Under the pieces are notes generated by a model. The model saw only the letters and a program-made list of their open reading frames with translations. It had not been told where the DNA came from and did no database searches. Of a DNA stretch of 43,715 nt, positions 27,360 through 39,209 are shown in pieces; positions within the stretch are counted from its first letter, which is position 1, and every line of letters begins with the position of its first letter. Origin of the DNA: Bradyrhizobium sp. STM 3843 (GTDB taxonomy: Bacteria > Pseudomonadota > Alphaproteobacteria > Rhizobiales > Xanthobacteraceae); assembly GCF_000239815.1 (NCBI RefSeq), contig NZ_CAFK01000122.1, forward strand, positions 1-43,715. The letters run 5' to 3'. The position numbers and the translations under genes are program-made.

Positions 27360-27854
27360 CTACTTCTGATCCAACTCGTCGCTGCGATATTGTCGCGCGA
27401 GCTGATCTAGCACGGCATTGACCATGCCGGTCTCGTCGCGCTCGACGAAAGCGTGGGCGACGTCGACATATTCCGAGACCACGACACGGGCCGGAATGTC
27501 CTTGCGATGTTCGAGCTCATAGGCGCCGGCGCGCAGCACCGCCCGCAGGATCGCCTCGATCCGCTTCAGCGGCCAGCCGCGCGAGAGCGCTTCGTCGAGC
27601 ACCGGATCGATCTTCTTTTGATCGCGCACCACGCCGGAGACGATGTCGCGGAAGAAGGCGGCTTCCGCCGGCAGATATTGCTCGCCCTCGACCTCGCTGC
27701 CGATCCAGTGGCTCTCATATTCCGCGAAAATGTCGTTGAGCCCGGCGCCGGCGATGTCCATCTGGTAGAGCGCCTGCACCGCGGCAAGCCGGGCTGCGCC
27801 GCGGCGATTGGCCTTGCGGTCGGGCGCCTTGGACCTGTTCCTGATCTCGGCCAT
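27360..27854 (-). CDS. nusB: Transcription antitermination factor NusB
   Basis: A 164-residue all-helical RNA-binding protein that works with NusE (S10) at boxA of rRNA operons. The N-terminal Arg-rich stretch [20 protein letters not shown] and the C-terminal [13 protein letters not shown] and [14 protein letters not shown] are typical. The gene starts three bases after ribH ends, so it is translated from the same message. The ribH–nusB–thiL order is common in Proteobacteria. Confidence 0.95.
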   Translation of the reverse strand: MAEIRNRSKAPDRKANRRGAARLAAVQALYQMDIAGAGLNDIFAEYESHWIGSEVEGEQYLPAEAAFFRDIVSGVVRDQKKIDPVLDEALSRGWPLKRIEAILRAVLRAGAYELEHRKDIPARVVVSEYVDVAHAFVERDETGMVNAVLDQLARQYRSDELDQK

Positions 27855-27857
27855 CGA

Positions 27858-28349
27858 TCAACCCTTCGCAAGACGGCGCTTGATGCGCAGCATCGCGAGC
27901 GCCGCGCGCGCGGCGTCGCCGCCCTTGTTGAGCTCGGAGGCGCGCGCCCGGGCCCACGCCTGGGCCTCGGTGTTGACGGTGAGGATGCCGTTGCCGAGCG
28001 GCAGCCGCCTGTCGACGGCGAGATCCATCAGCGCACGCGAGGATTCGTTGGAGACGATCTCGAAATGGATGGTATCGCCGCGGATCACGCAGCCGAGCGC
28101 AATCGCCGCATCATAGGGCTTGCCGTGGCTCTCGGCTGCATCCAGCGCAATCGCGATCGCCGCCGGGATCTCCAGCGCGCCGGGAACCGTGATCACGTCA
28201 TGCGTCACTCCGGCCGCCTTCAGCTCGGCGAGCGCGCCTTCGAGCAACGCATCCTGAATGTCGTCATAGAATCGCGCCTCGACGATCAGCGCACGAGCGC
28301 CGGAAATGTCGGTCTGGTCCTTCAATGGGGCGCGCCGCGCGTCTGCCAT
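27858..28349 (-). CDS. ribH: 6,7-dimethyl-8-ribityllumazine synthase
   Basis: A 163-residue enzyme that condenses the ribityl-aminouracil with a butanone phosphate, the penultimate step of riboflavin synthesis. [12 protein letters not shown] lies at about residues 20-31, VPGALEIP at 55-62, and [12 protein letters not shown] holds catalytic His95. The ATG at 28349 is chosen over a start 17 codons upstream because the family begins close to the first strand. It follows ribE with a 206-bp repeat-containing gap and nearly abuts nusB. Confidence 0.95.
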   Translation of the reverse strand: MADARRAPLKDQTDISGARALIVEARFYDDIQDALLEGALAELKAAGVTHDVITVPGALEIPAAIAIALDAAESHGKPYDAAIALGCVIRGDTIHFEIVSNESSRALMDLAVDRRLPLGNGILTVNTEAQAWARARASELNKGGDAARAALAMLRIKRRLAKG

Positions 28350-28464
28350 CGGTTCAATCCGTTCTTGACGTCGACGCACAACATCACTGTTGATCGTCAA
28401 CGAATGTGGGTGGCGTTTGTAGTCGTCGCGGCTTCGCTCGCCAAGTCCCGAAACCAGCGCTGCA

Positions 28465-28550
28465 CCGTGATGGCCGGGACGGGCCCAGCCACAAAGTTCG
28501 TGCTGCGAAAAGCAGGTCGTGGATGCCCGGCACCAGGTCGGGCATGACGG
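28465..28550. repeat. Palindromic repeat between ribE and ribH
   Basis: Two short inverted segments typical of the same intergenic repeat style: a GATGGCCGGGACGGGCCCAGCC block near 28472-28493, and TGCCCG (28524-28529) with CGGGCA (28539-28544) just before GACGG. Boundaries are approximate. It fills the only large gap inside the riboflavin gene block. Confidence 0.5.
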
Positions 28551-28555
28551 CTGAC

Positions 28556-29164
28556 CTATTTCATGTCCGTCAGGCGCGCCGCGTAGCGCGCCATCAGGTC
28601 GACCTCGATATTGACCTCGGTCCCCGCCTGCCAGGACGACAAGGTCGTCACCTCGAGCGTATGCGGGATGATCAACACCGAGAAGGTCACATCCTCCACC
28701 GTGTTGATCGTCAGCGAGACGCCGTCGAGCGTCACCGAGCCTTTCGGCGCGATGAAACGCGCCAGCTCGCGCGTGGTCTTCAGCGTGAAGCGCGCCATGT
28801 CCGGCAGGTCCTCACGGCTGACAATGGTTGCGATGCCATCGACATGGCCGGCGACGATGTGGCCGCCGAGCTCGTCGCCGATCTTCAGCGCGCGCTCCAG
28901 GTTCAGCCGGGTGCCGGCTTTCCATCCCTTGGCCGTGGTCAGCGCCAGCGTCTCCGCAGCGGCGTCGACCTCGAACCAGGTCTTGCCGTCGGCCATGCCC
29001 GACTGCACAACGGTGAGGCAGACACCGTTATTGGCGATCGATGCGCCATCTGCAATGGTGGCGCGATCATAGTGGCAGGCGATGCGCAAGCGATGCAGCT
29101 GCCCTTGCGCCGTCGGCGTCAGACTTTCGATCTCGCCGATATCGGTGACAATGCCGGTAAACAT
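28556..29164 (-). CDS. ribE: Riboflavin synthase subunit alpha
   Basis: A 202-residue enzyme that dismutates two lumazines to riboflavin. It has the two repeated lumazine-binding barrels: [12 protein letters not shown] at the N-terminus, with GVCLTVV, and the second repeat starting near [13 protein letters not shown] with GVSLTIN. The start is directly next to the ribD stop (no gap). The length fits the family. Confidence 0.96.
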   Translation of the reverse strand: MFTGIVTDIGEIESLTPTAQGQLHRLRIACHYDRATIADGASIANNGVCLTVVQSGMADGKTWFEVDAAAETLALTTAKGWKAGTRLNLERALKIGDELGGHIVAGHVDGIATIVSREDLPDMARFTLKTTRELARFIAPKGSVTLDGVSLTINTVEDVTFSVLIIPHTLEVTTLSSWQAGTEVNIEVDLMARYAARLTDMK

Positions 29165-30313
29165 TTACGCGCGCTCGTAGATCGTGAGGGTGTCGGTGTC
29201 GAGCGTGTCGCTAGCACGAACGCGATAGGCCGACGACTGCGTGATTGCGGCCAGCGGCAATGCGTCCAGCGCAGCGATGCCGCCTTCGCCAATCACATCG
29301 GGTCCGCGGAAAAGCCAGATTTCGTCGACGAGCCCGCTGGCAACGAAATGCGACGCGATGCGGCTGCCGCCCTCGACCATCAGTCGGGTGATGCCGCGCG
29401 CGCTCAATGCTTGCAGCACGGCCGGCAGATCCAGTCCCGGTGATGGACATGGCGGCATCCGGGTCACCTGTGCGCCGGCCGCGCCGAGCCGGGTTACCGC
29501 CGCGGCTTCGGCCGTTTCGGCGCAGACCAGCCAGAGCTGGGTCGCTCGCGCCGATTGCACCAGCCGACTGTCTCCCGGAATGCGCAGCGCCGTATCCAGC
29601 ACCACCCGCACCGGGGAGCGGCTTGCCATCCCCGGCAGCCGGCAGGTCAGCAGCGGATCATCCGCCAGCACGGTGCCGATGCCGACCAGGATCGCATCGC
29701 ATTGCGCGCGCAACAAATGGACGCGTGTTCTCGCCGACTCACCAGTGATCGCAACCGGCTTGTGGCCGGCCGCGCCGATCTTGTCGTCGGCAGACACCGC
29801 AAGCTTGAGGATGATATGCGGGCGACCGTCCCGGACGCGGCGGAAATGGCCGGCGTGGTCACGTGCGGCATCAGCCGAACACAGCCCAACCTCGACCTGG
29901 ATACCCGCGGCCCGCAGCTTGGCGTGCCCCTGCCCTGCGACTTGCGGATTGGGATCCTCGATCGCGGACACCACGCGCGCGATGCCGGACGCCATCACCG
30001 CATCCACACAGGGCGGCGACTTGCCGTGATGCGAGCATGGCTCGAGCGTCACATAGAGTGTCGCGCCCTTCGTGGCTTCGCCCGCGCGCCTGAGCGCCTC
30101 GGGCTCGGCATGCGGACGCCCGCCCGGCTGGGTCCAGCCGCGGCCGACGATGACGCCATCCTTGACCACGACGGCGCCGACAGCCGGATTCGGCCAGGTC
30201 CGCCCCAGCCCGCGACGGCCGAGCGACAGCGCCAGCTGCATGAAACGGCGATCGGCTTCCTTCTGCGCGCGGAGCTTCTCGCCGACCTGATCGACCAGCA
30301 CGCGGAAGATCAT
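29165..30313 (-). CDS. ribD: Bifunctional pyrimidine deaminase/reductase RibD
   Basis: A 382-residue two-domain enzyme that carries out steps two and three of riboflavin synthesis. The N-terminal deaminase has the zinc ligands His68 (PHAEPEAL), Cys93 and Cys102 ([12 protein letters not shown]). The C-terminal reductase domain (from about residue 165) binds NADPH and contains [12 protein letters not shown]. The start overlaps the nrdR stop by four bases. An internal Met25 is a less likely start. It is co-transcribed with nrdR and ribE. Confidence 0.96.
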   Translation of the reverse strand: MIFRVLVDQVGEKLRAQKEADRRFMQLALSLGRRGLGRTWPNPAVGAVVVKDGVIVGRGWTQPGGRPHAEPEALRRAGEATKGATLYVTLEPCSHHGKSPPCVDAVMASGIARVVSAIEDPNPQVAGQGHAKLRAAGIQVEVGLCSADAARDHAGHFRRVRDGRPHIILKLAVSADDKIGAAGHKPVAITGESARTRVHLLRAQCDAILVGIGTVLADDPLLTCRLPGMASRSPVRVVLDTALRIPGDSRLVQSARATQLWLVCAETAEAAAVTRLGAAGAQVTRMPPCPSPGLDLPAVLQALSARGITRLMVEGGSRIASHFVASGLVDEIWLFRGPDVIGEGGIAALDALPLAAITQSSAYRVRASDTLDTDTLTIYERA

Positions 30314-30795
30314 TTGCGGACCGGCGCAAGCCGCGGCGCGTCCTCCTCCGAGGAGAGCTCGCCGAGCACGGCCTCGAAATCCTTGGCTTCGCGAAAGTTG
30401 CGATAGACCGAGGCGAAGCGGACATAGGCGACGTCGTCGAGCTGGCGCAGATGCTCCATCACGATCTCGCCGATCGCCTCCGACGACACTTCGGACTCGC
30501 CACCGCTCTCGAGCTCGCGCACGATCGCCGAGACCGTCTTCTCCACCCGCTCCGGGTCGACCGGACGCTTGCGCAGGGAGATCTGCACCGAGCGCATCAG
30601 CTTGTCGCGATCGAACGGCACACGGCGACCGTTGCGCTTGATCACGGTGAGTTCACGCAGCTGCACCCGCTCGAAGGTGGTGAAGCGGAAATTGCAGGAG
30701 ACGCAGACCCGTCGCCGCCGGATCACGGCGGAATCCTCGGTGGGACGGGAATCCTTCACCTGCGTATCGAGACTGTTGCAGCTCGGGCAGCGCAT
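30310..30795 (-). CDS. nrdR: Transcriptional repressor NrdR
   Basis: A 161-residue repressor of ribonucleotide reductase genes. The N-terminal zinc ribbon has Cys3, Cys6, Cys31 and Cys34 (CPSC and CVSC), then the ATP-cone domain beginning at [16 protein letters not shown] (residues about 51-66). It binds ATP or dATP to control DNA binding. The gene follows glyA by 13 bp and overlaps ribD, the usual glyA–nrdR–ribD order. Confidence 0.97.
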   Translation of the reverse strand: MRCPSCNSLDTQVKDSRPTEDSAVIRRRRVCVSCNFRFTTFERVQLRELTVIKRNGRRVPFDRDKLMRSVQISLRKRPVDPERVEKTVSAIVRELESGGESEVSSEAIGEIVMEHLRQLDDVAYVRFASVYRNFREAKDFEAVLGELSSEEDAPRLAPVRK

Positions 30796-30808
30796 TTAGG
30801 TTTTTGCC

Positions 30809-32113
30809 TTACTGATAGATCGGGAAACGATCGGTCAGCGCCTTCACCTTCTCCTTCACGGCGGCTTCGACCAGCGGCGCACTGCCGTCCGGAGCCTGCG
30901 CGAGCGCATTGAGCACCTCGGCGATCATGCCGGCGACCTGCTTGAACTCGGCGACGCCGAAGCCACGGGTCGTGGTGGCCGGCGTGCCCAGACGCAGCCC
31001 GGAGGTGACGAACGGCTTTTCCGGATCGAACGGAATTCCGTTCTTGTTGCAGGTGATGCCGGCGCGAACCAGCGCCTTCTCCGAGATGTTACCCTTCAGC
31101 CCCTTCGGCCTGAGATCGACCAGCATCAGGTGATTGTCAGTGCCGCCGGACACGATGTCGAACCCGTGGCCACGCAGGGCTTCGGCCAGCGCCTTGGCAT
31201 TCTCAACGATGTTTCGGGCATAGATCTTGAATTCCGGCCGCAGCGCTTCCGCGAAGGCCACCGCCTTGGCCGCAATCACATGCATCAGGGGACCACCTTG
31301 CAGGCCCGGGAAGATCGCGGAATTCAGCTTCTTGGTCAGCTGCTCGTCATTCCACAGGATCAGGCCGCCGCGCGGCCCGCGCAGCGACTTGTGCGTCGTG
31401 GTGGTGGTGACATGCGCATAGGGCACCGGCGAGGCATGGGCGCCGCCGGCCACGAGACCGGCGAAATGCGCCATGTCGACCAGGAAATAGGCGCCGACGC
31501 TGTCTGCGATCTCGCGGAAGCGCTTGAAGTCCCAGGGACGTGAGTAGGCGCTGCCGCCGGCGATAATCAGCTTCGGCTTCACCTCTTCCGCCTGCTTGGC
31601 GACCGCATCCATGTCGATCATCTGGTCCTCGCGCCGCACCGTATAGTGCGAGGCCTTGAACCATTTGCCGGACATGTTGACCGGCGAGCCATGGGTCAGA
31701 TGACCGCCGGCCGCGAGGTCGAGGCCCATGAAGGTGTCGCCGGGCTGCAGCAGCGCCAGGAACACCGCCTGGTTCATCTGGCTGCCGGAGTTCGGCTGCA
31801 CATTGGCGAAGTTGGCGCCGAACAGCTTCTTGGCGCGGTCGATCGCGAGGTTCTCGGCGACATCGACCCATTCGCAGCCGCCGTAATAGCGCGCGCCCGG
31901 ATACCCCTCGGCATATTTGTTGGTCATGACCGAGCCCTGCGCTTCCAGCACCGCCCGGCTGACGATGTTCTCGGACGCGATCAGCTCGATCTCATGGCGC
32001 TGGCGGCCGAGTTCACCCTTGATGGCAGCGGCGATCTCGGGATCGGCCTCGGCGAGCGTGGCGGTGAAAAAGGAATCGAGGGCGGATGAGGGCTTGGCGC
32101 TGGAGGCTGTCAT
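30809..32113 (-). CDS. glyA: Serine hydroxymethyltransferase
   Basis: A 434-residue PLP enzyme that converts serine and tetrahydrofolate to glycine and methylene-tetrahydrofolate. The PLP Lys is Lys242 in [16 protein letters not shown]. Other family blocks are [27 protein letters not shown], and [14 protein letters not shown]. It is the first gene of the nrdR–rib–nusB–thiL block. I saw no riboswitch in the 200 bp upstream. Confidence 0.97.
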   Translation of the reverse strand: MTASSAKPSSALDSFFTATLAEADPEIAAAIKGELGRQRHEIELIASENIVSRAVLEAQGSVMTNKYAEGYPGARYYGGCEWVDVAENLAIDRAKKLFGANFANVQPNSGSQMNQAVFLALLQPGDTFMGLDLAAGGHLTHGSPVNMSGKWFKASHYTVRREDQMIDMDAVAKQAEEVKPKLIIAGGSAYSRPWDFKRFREIADSVGAYFLVDMAHFAGLVAGGAHASPVPYAHVTTTTTHKSLRGPRGGLILWNDEQLTKKLNSAIFPGLQGGPLMHVIAAKAVAFAEALRPEFKIYARNIVENAKALAEALRGHGFDIVSGGTDNHLMLVDLRPKGLKGNISEKALVRAGITCNKNGIPFDPEKPFVTSGLRLGTPATTTRGFGVAEFKQVAGMIAEVLNALAQAPDGSAPLVEAAVKEKVKALTDRFPIYQ

Positions 32114-32314
32114 CGGCGAAATATCTCCACGGCCGCAAGCCTTTAGCGGATTGCGGTCGGTTTCTTGGACGCGGTCGGAAAGAACCCCTGGCCATTACCA
32201 CAGCGCGGGTGCCAGGCCAAGCACTTGCGGTCAGACCGCCGATTTATGCCAGATATGGTGGACGGCGGCAGGCTGAAAGCCCCTCCAGGGCGAGGGCCGA
32301 TCCGGCCCGTCGTC

Positions 32315-32770
32315 TCAGGCCCCACCGCACATATGCGGGTCGTCCTGCATCTTCCAGACCCCGTTGGTTCTCAGATTCGTGGTTTCGTAGACGCGACCGC
32401 GGTTGTCGCCGGGCGGACAATCCTTCGGGATCGACACGAGGCAGAACCGAACCTTGTCGCCCACCTTCGAATGGGCGAGCGCCGCGTCCCATTCGTACGA
32501 CACCTGAGTATCCTTATTGGTGTAACGAACGTAGCTGCCAGGGTCGATCACGCCCTTCTTGATCGGCTTCCGCGAAAGCTTCCCACCGGAGAAGTCCGCG
32601 ATCTCAGCGATCGTTCGCTCCGCGCATTCGCCGACCTTGGTGGGATTTTCCACCAGCACCGGCGCCTGCGGGGCGGCGGCAGCAACCGCATCGGCAGGCG
32701 GCGATTCATTCTGAGAGCAGGTCGCGATGAGCAACAGCGGGATGTAGAACACGCGCGACAGCCCCAGCAT
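32315..32770 (-). CDS. Putative lipoprotein of unknown function
   Basis: A 151-residue protein with a short hydrophobic signal and a lipobox-like LLIATC close to the N-terminus. A Pro/Ala-rich linker follows, then a globular part with Cys residues (GECAERT, RFCLVSIPKDC, HMCGG). SYVRYTNKDTQVSYEWD looks like a beta-sandwich edge. The second of two adjoining ATGs is preferred for its distance from GGGGAG; a TTG upstream is possible. No family is recognised. It stands alone between two repeats/terminators. Confidence 0.6.
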   Translation of the reverse strand: MLGLSRVFYIPLLLIATCSQNESPPADAVAAAAPQAPVLVENPTKVGECAERTIAEIADFSGGKLSRKPIKKGVIDPGSYVRYTNKDTQVSYEWDAALAHSKVGDKVRFCLVSIPKDCPPGDNRGRVYETTNLRTNGVWKMQDDPHMCGGA

Positions 32771-32788
32771 CATGCTCCCCAAAACAAG

Positions 32789-32820
32789 AACCTGTATGAA
32801 GCGGTCGCTTCATACAGGTT
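32789..32820 (-). terminator. Rho-independent terminator of the small-gene pair
   Basis: AACCTGTATGAAGCG and CGCTTCATACAGGTT form a 15-bp perfect inverted repeat. On the minus strand it is followed by TCTTGTTTT, so it should end the transcript of the two small genes at 32861-33320 just before the lipoprotein gene. Confidence 0.88.
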
Positions 32821-32860
32821 GTCTCGGTGGCAACGCAACCGCTTTACGCGATGGCTCAGG

Positions 32861-33082
32861 TTAAAGCCCGGTATAACCCGCCTTCACCGGATCGACCCGG
32901 CCCTCGAGCTGTCGCAGATAGGTCAGGCCGCACACGGTCAGCCGGTGCGGATCGCGCTCGCCGGCCTCGAACAGCGTCTTCACGTAATCCGCCACCTTGC
33001 GCCGCGCCTCTTCGCTCGCTGCGGCGGAACGATTCGCCAGCAGGTCATAGGTGTGCATGATCCGATCGATGGCAGCTTCCAT
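32861..33082 (-). CDS. Small conserved helical protein
   Basis: A 73-residue cytoplasmic protein beginning MEAAIDRIMHTYDLLAN, with a helical N-terminal half containing many Ala and Arg residues, and LTVCGLTYLRQLEGRVDPVKAGYTGL at the end. No family is recognised. The ATG at 33082 lies behind GAAGGGGACATC. It is 10 bp downstream of a second small gene on the same strand, so they form a two-gene operon that ends at the hairpin 32789-32820. Confidence 0.7.
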   Translation of the reverse strand: MEAAIDRIMHTYDLLANRSAAASEEARRKVADYVKTLFEAGERDPHRLTVCGLTYLRQLEGRVDPVKAGYTGL

Positions 33083-33092
33083 GATGTCCCCT

Positions 33093-33320
33093 TCACTCAC
33101 GCGGCGTCGCAGCCTCGAACGTTGCGATCGCCTTATTGGCGAGCCTGAGCTTGTTGAACTCGCCGCGTTGAAACAGGTGGACGATGATATCAACCAGGCG
33201 GTCGTTCGGCTGAAACGTGTCAGGCATGGCGCCCGAGCGACGCAGGTAGTTCGCAGCGATCGCATAGGCATCGCTCACCACCTCCACGCTCATCACCTGA
33301 CTGCCACGTTCGACCAGCAT
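33093..33320 (-). CDS. Small conserved protein, partner of the 73-aa gene
   Basis: A 75-residue protein starting MLVERGSQVMSVEVVSDAYAIAANYLRRSG, with helical segments and a C-terminal part rich in charged residues. The ATG at 33320 is preceded by GGAGG with seven bases between; the GTG one codon upstream is an alternative. No domain is recognised. It is the first gene of a pair with the 73-aa gene (10-bp gap), which suggests a shared role. Confidence 0.7.
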   Translation of the reverse strand: MLVERGSQVMSVEVVSDAYAIAANYLRRSGAMPDTFQPNDRLVDIIVHLFQRGEFNKLRLANKAIATFEAATPRE

Positions 33321-33407
33321 CACCTATCCTCCGGCACGAATGATAAGCCGGATCAGGCGATGTGGTTCCAATGAGGAACGGGTGTTTTTGCGGGCGCGAA
33401 AACAAAA

Positions 33408-33434
33408 GCGCCGGCTCGCGAGACGGGCCGGCGC
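33408..33434 (-). terminator. Rho-independent terminator after ldtR
   Basis: GCGCCGGC (33408-33415) and GCCGGCGC (33427-33434) form an 8-bp GC stem with an 11-base loop. On the minus strand TTTTGTTTT follows, so it ends ldtR transcription. Confidence 0.85.
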
Positions 33435-33508
33435 GTCGGGATATGTCAGGTGCGAACCTCAGCCTTCCGGTTCTTTACGCCGGTTCAGCCTTATCGATGG
33501 AGCTGCGA

Positions 33509-34021
33509 TCAGAGACGATACAGGATCTGGTCGGTCCAGAAGCGCTCGAGCCGGTGCAGCGATTTGTTGAGCGTTGCGAACTCCTCGTTGGAGATGCCGC
33601 CCACCTGCTCGACCGTCTTCACATGCTTCTGATACAGCGCCTCGACGATCTTGCGGATCTCCTGGCCCTGCGGCGTCAGCCGGATGCGGACCGAGCGACG
33701 ATCAACGCGCGAGCGCTGATGATCGAGGAAGCCCAGCTCGACCAGCTTCTTCAAATTGTAGGAAACGTTGGACCCGAGATAATAGCCCCGGGTACGCAGC
33801 TCACCGGCGGTCAACTCCTTGTCGCCGATGTTGTAGAGCAGGAGCGCCTGAACCGAGTTGATGTCTGAACGGCCGCGGCGATCGAACTCATCCTTGATGA
33901 CGTCGAGCAGGCGGCGATGCAGCCGCTCCACCAAGGTCAAGGCTTCCAGATAAAGCGACTGCACGGTGCCCTGGCCGGGCGCGCGCTCAGTCTCCACAGC
34001 CGTTGCGACGGCTTTCATCAT
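33509..34021 (-). CDS. ldtR: MarR-family regulator LdtR
   Basis: A 170-residue winged-helix regulator of the LdtR branch of MarR proteins, which in Rhizobiales controls an L,D-transpeptidase and osmotic stress tolerance. The DNA-binding part has ELTAGELRTRGYYLGSNVSYNLKKLVELGFLDHQRSRVDRRSVRIRLT-like helix-turn-helix and wing (residues about 69-116). The N-terminal helix pair forms the dimer. The location beside a DUF6163 gene and hemB matches other Rhizobiales. Met1 and Met2 are both possible starts. Confidence 0.9.
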   Translation of the reverse strand: MMKAVATAVETERAPGQGTVQSLYLEALTLVERLHRRLLDVIKDEFDRRGRSDINSVQALLLYNIGDKELTAGELRTRGYYLGSNVSYNLKKLVELGFLDHQRSRVDRRSVRIRLTPQGQEIRKIVEALYQKHVKTVEQVGGISNEEFATLNKSLHRLERFWTDQILYRL

Positions 34022-34421
34022 GACACTTCCCCTGTAGTCGTTTTTGTCGACTTATTCGACGAAACTTTTGTCCCGCCTGATAAAACGAGCTTAAGGGGGC
34101 CGATTTGAAGATCGGCTTAAACAAGAGCATAAATACGGAATGAATTTAAGAGAGTGAATCCTCCTTTAAGCCTGCGATTCAAGGGCTTTTTGCAACATCC
34201 CGTTGACGGTGACTGCGCGATGTTCGCGCTTTGTCTCACCCCCTGTCACATTCCAAAACAGGTGCCTCGCGCCGCGCTAAGGAGCGCGTAACAGCTGTGG
34301 CAAACGGCTTTAAGGTGTTCGAAACGTTACCCGCAACGTATAGAAAAGATCGGGGGGCAAAATTGCTTGCGCGCAACCTCACGATGCCGACGCCCTTAAC
34401 GCGGCCATGTCGGAAACGCAG
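34022..34421. other. Regulatory region upstream of ldtR, no supported gene
   Basis: About 400 bp, AT-richer near ldtR. A stem GCCGAT-TTGAAG-ATCGGC (34099-34116), flanked on both sides by TTAA, lies about 80 bp before the ldtR start and could be an operator or leader hairpin. A short plus-strand ORF (34231-34467) has no RBS and looks non-coding. Confidence 0.4.
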
Positions 34422-36168
<1,747 letters not shown>

Positions 36169-36319
36169 TTCACGACCGAAGCGACAGGCAGCTGCCGCTG
36201 GGTTCATCCTGGCGCGGCCGTGGAATCGCCGGAATATTGCCATCACCGGTTGCCGCGCCGCCCCTTGCAAGAACGGCGGCGGTTCCCATGTCCTGCTTGC
36301 CAATCGGGAGGAGGCATCC

Positions 36320-36865
36320 ATGGCCTATATGGGCTCGGACAATAGTGGCTGGAGCAGCGGCGGACCGGGTGTGCGACCGCACGCCTACGATCCCTATCGA
36401 CAGCCGGAGCTGTTTCGTGGAGTGGCGCTGCGGCGCATGGTCGCGTTCCTCATCGATCTGGTCGTCCTCGCAATTCCCGTGATCCTGGCCGTGATCTTCA
36501 TTGCAGTCTTCGGTCTGATCACGCTCGGCCTTGGCTGGGTGCTGTTCTGGCTGGTGTCACCGGCGTCGGTGATCTGGGCGCTGGTCTATTACGGCAGCAC
36601 CATCGGCGGACCGCATTCGGCCACGATCGGCATGCGGCTGATGGACCTCGAGCTGCGCACCTGGTACGGCGCACCGGGCTACTTTGTGCTCGGTGCCGTG
36701 CACGCGGTGTGCTTCTGGATCTCGATCTCGGTGCTATCGCCCTTTGTGCTTCTGATCGGTGTCTTCAACAGCCGCCGCCGGCTGCTGCACGACTTCGTAT
36801 TGGGAACCGTGGTGGTCAACACCTCGGTCCGTTCGCAACTCGTTGAGCCTGCCCGCACCTATTGA
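36320..36865 (+). CDS. RDD-family membrane protein
   Basis: A 181-residue inner-membrane protein with the RDD domain: FRGVALRRMVAFLIDLVVLAIP (Arg and Asp near residues 41-52) leads into a first helix. There are three or four hydrophobic segments in all. ATIGMRLMDLEL near residues 103-114 is the second family block. RDD proteins are thought to carry ions or small solutes. The RBS GGGAGGAGG is strong. It stands between hemB and bpt. Confidence 0.85.
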   Translation: MAYMGSDNSGWSSGGPGVRPHAYDPYRQPELFRGVALRRMVAFLIDLVVLAIPVILAVIFIAVFGLITLGLGWVLFWLVSPASVIWALVYYGSTIGGPHSATIGMRLMDLELRTWYGAPGYFVLGAVHAVCFWISISVLSPFVLLIGVFNSRRRLLHDFVLGTVVVNTSVRSQLVEPARTY

Positions 36866-36930
36866 ATGATCAAACCGATTGACCGGCAGCGTCCGGAGCG
36901 CAATTCTGTGCATCATCGCTTCGGAGGCTG

Positions 36931-36960
36931 ATGAGCATCCTTGACCCAGCACTCGCGTGA
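36931..36960 (+). promoter_or_regulatory. Nine-codon upstream ORF overlapping the bpt start
   Basis: ATG 36931 follows GGAGG by three bases and opens a 9-residue frame (MSILDPALA) that stops at 36958-36960. The TTG start of bpt at 36941 lies inside it in another frame. Translating the short frame could control initiation at the weak TTG. Confidence 0.4.
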
Positions 36961-37717
36961 TACCCCGCAATTCTACCTGACCGCGCCCTCGCCCTGCCCG
37001 TATCTCCCAGGGCGGCAGGAGCGCAAGGTTTTCACGCATCTGGTCGGCGACAAGGCCACCGATCTCAACGACCTGCTCACGCATGGCGGCTTTCGGCGCA
37101 GCCAGTCGATCGCCTACCGCCCGGCCTGCGACCAGTGCCGGGCCTGCGTCTCGGTGCGGGTGATCGCCAACGAGTTCCGGCCGTCGCGCAACTTCCGCAA
37201 GATCATGGCCCGCAATGCCGACCTGATCGGCGAGCAGCGCAGCGCGGTGCCGACTTCAGAACAATATTCGATCTTCCGCGGCTATCTCGACCAGCGGCAC
37301 CGGCATGGTGGCATGGCCGACATGACGGTGCTCGACTACGCCATGATGGTCGAAGACAGCCATGTTGAGACCCGCATCATCGAGTATCGACGCCGCAACC
37401 TGAGCAACGGCCCCAACGGGCGCGGCGGCGAGCTCGTCGCGGCGGCGCTCACGGACGTGCTCAGTGACGGGCTGTCCATGGTCTATTCGTTCTTCGATCC
37501 GTCGGAGACAACCCGTTCGCTCGGCACCTTCATGATCCTCGATCACATTGCCCGCGCGCGACGGCAGGGCCTGCCCTATGTCTATCTGGGCTACTGGATC
37601 GAGGGCTCCAAGAAGATGGACTACAAGAGCCGCTATCTGCCGCAGCAGCGGCTGGCAGCGGCCGGCTGGCTGCGCATCGATGCCGAAGGCCGCACGGCAC
37701 CGGAGCCGCAGGACTGA
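36941..37717 (+). CDS. bpt: Aspartate/glutamate leucyltransferase (N-end rule)
   Basis: A 258-residue aminoacyl-tRNA-protein transferase that adds Leu from Leu-tRNA to proteins starting with Asp or Glu, marking them for ClpAP. The N-terminal CPYLPGR and the block [19 protein letters not shown], with its metal- or heme-binding Cys residues, are conserved, as is the C-terminal [18 protein letters not shown]. Start is TTG at 36941, based on the family N-terminus ([13 protein letters not shown]). It lies inside a short overlapping reading frame that shares its RBS region. It stands alone after the RDD gene. Confidence 0.92.
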   Translation: MTQHSRDTPQFYLTAPSPCPYLPGRQERKVFTHLVGDKATDLNDLLTHGGFRRSQSIAYRPACDQCRACVSVRVIANEFRPSRNFRKIMARNADLIGEQRSAVPTSEQYSIFRGYLDQRHRHGGMADMTVLDYAMMVEDSHVETRIIEYRRRNLSNGPNGRGGELVAAALTDVLSDGLSMVYSFFDPSETTRSLGTFMILDHIARARRQGLPYVYLGYWIEGSKKMDYKSRYLPQQRLAAAGWLRIDAEGRTAPEPQD

Positions 37718-37718
37718 C

Positions 37719-37790
37719 GGAGCGAGAAGCGAGTAGCGAGTAGCGAATAGAAAAGCGATCTTCCCCTACTCGTTATTCCCTACGCGCCAT
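37719..37790. repeat. Short AGCGAGT-type repeat cluster
   Basis: GAAGCGAGTAGCGAGTAGCGAATAG repeats a 7-8-base unit three times near 37726-37750. Its imperfect inverse (CTACTCGTTATTCCCTACGCG) follows at about 37766. Similar tracts occur in bradyrhizobial intergenic DNA. It separates bpt from the convergent mntH and may form a hairpin. Confidence 0.55.
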
Positions 37791-37799
37791 TTCGCCTCT

Positions 37800-39179
37800 T
37801 CAGCTCACATAGTCCCACACCAGCTTCGCATTCAGCGCGATGATCGCGACCGCGATCACGGTCGCGATCGCAGTCAACCAGCGCGGCGCGACGAAAGCGC
37901 CCATCTTGGTGCGGCTCGCCGTGATCAGGACCAGCGGCACGATCGCGAATGGCAGCTGCAGGCTGAGCACGACCTGGCTCAGGATCAGCAGGTGACCGGT
38001 CGCCCTCTCGCCGGCCCAGATCGTGACCACGACAGCCGGCACGATCGCGATCATCCGCGTGATCAGGCGCCGCAGCCATGGCGCGATCCGCCAGTTGAGA
38101 AAGCCTTCCATCACGATCTGGCCGGACAAGGTCGCGGTGATCGTCGAGTTCAGGCCGCAGCAGAGCAGCGCAATGGCAAACAGGCTCGGCGCCAGGGTCG
38201 AACCGAGCAGCGGCGCCAGGAACGAATGTGCCTGGTCCAGTTCGGCAACCTCAAGCTGTCCGCTCTTATGGAAGGTGGCGGCGGCCAGGATCAGGATCGA
38301 GGCGTTGATGGTGAGCGCAAGGCAGAGCGCGATCGAGGAATCGATCGTCGACAGCGTGATCGCTTCGCGCTTCTCCTCTGCACTGTCGCCGTAGCCGCGG
38401 GTCTGCACCAGACCCGAATGCAGGTAGAGATTGTGCGGCATCACGGTGGCGCCGAGAATGCCCAGCGCAAGATAGAGCATCTCGGAATTGGCCAGGAGTT
38501 GCCGGGTCGGCACGAAACCTTTCAGCACGGCGCCCCAATCCGGATCGGCCATGGCGATCTGGACCGCGAAACAAGCGGCGATGATCCCTAACAGCGCGAC
38601 GACAAAGGCCTCGATCCAGCGGAAGCCGAACGCCTGCAAGGCGAGGATCAGGAAAACGTCCAGCGCCGTGATGCAGACCCCAACGCCAAGCGGAATGCCG
38701 AACAACAGGCCAAGACCAATCGCGGTACCGATCACCTCGGCAAGATCGGTCGCGGTGATCGCGATCTCCGCTGACAGCCACAGCGGAATCGAGACCCAAC
38801 GCGGGGTCGAGTCGCGGCAGGCCTGCGCAAGATCGCGGCCGGTCGCCACCCCAAGGCGGCTGCAGAGCGACTGCAACACGATCGCCATCAGATTCGACAG
38901 CAGCGCCACCGACAACAGCGCGTAACCGAACTTGGAGCCGCCGGCGAGCGAGGTCGCCCAGTTCCCCGGATCCATATAGCCGACGGCGACCAGGTAGCCG
39001 GGACCGAGAAACGCCAGCAGCTTGCGCCACAGCGATCCCTTGGCAACTGTCCGCACCGACCCGAACAGCTCCCCCAAAGACGGAGCTCCGCGGTCGCCCC
39101 GCCATCCATGCGCCAGCGGCCCGCCATCGGATCCCGCGACCCGATGCGCTTGCGAAAAATCTGACGAGCGTGCGTCCAT
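37800..39179 (-). CDS. mntH: Nramp-family manganese transporter MntH
   Basis: A 459-residue proton-driven divalent-metal importer with 11 to 12 transmembrane helices. The metal-binding motif DPGNW starts at residue 70, and [10 protein letters not shown] near residue 245 carries the second binding motif. In Bradyrhizobium japonicum MntH is the main Mn(II) importer and is repressed with manganese by the Fur homolog Mur. The ATG at 39179 begins [10 protein letters not shown]. Hexamer repeats of the type bound by Mur lie 31-53 bp upstream. The N-terminal 45 residues are polar, longer than in Escherichia coli MntH. Confidence 0.95.
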   Translation of the reverse strand: MDARSSDFSQAHRVAGSDGGPLAHGWRGDRGAPSLGELFGSVRTVAKGSLWRKLLAFLGPGYLVAVGYMDPGNWATSLAGGSKFGYALLSVALLSNLMAIVLQSLCSRLGVATGRDLAQACRDSTPRWVSIPLWLSAEIAITATDLAEVIGTAIGLGLLFGIPLGVGVCITALDVFLILALQAFGFRWIEAFVVALLGIIAACFAVQIAMADPDWGAVLKGFVPTRQLLANSEMLYLALGILGATVMPHNLYLHSGLVQTRGYGDSAEEKREAITLSTIDSSIALCLALTINASILILAAATFHKSGQLEVAELDQAHSFLAPLLGSTLAPSLFAIALLCCGLNSTITATLSGQIVMEGFLNWRIAPWLRRLITRMIAIVPAVVVTIWAGERATGHLLILSQVVLSLQLPFAIVPLVLITASRTKMGAFVAPRWLTAIATVIAVAIIALNAKLVWDYVS

Positions 39180-39209
39180 GATGTTATCTTGAACCAGAAT
39201 TGCTTTTAA

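Noticed and set aside
28350..28555. FMN riboswitch before ribH or ribE
   Set aside because: The gap holds palindromic repeat sequence, and none of the conserved RFN-element segments could be found.
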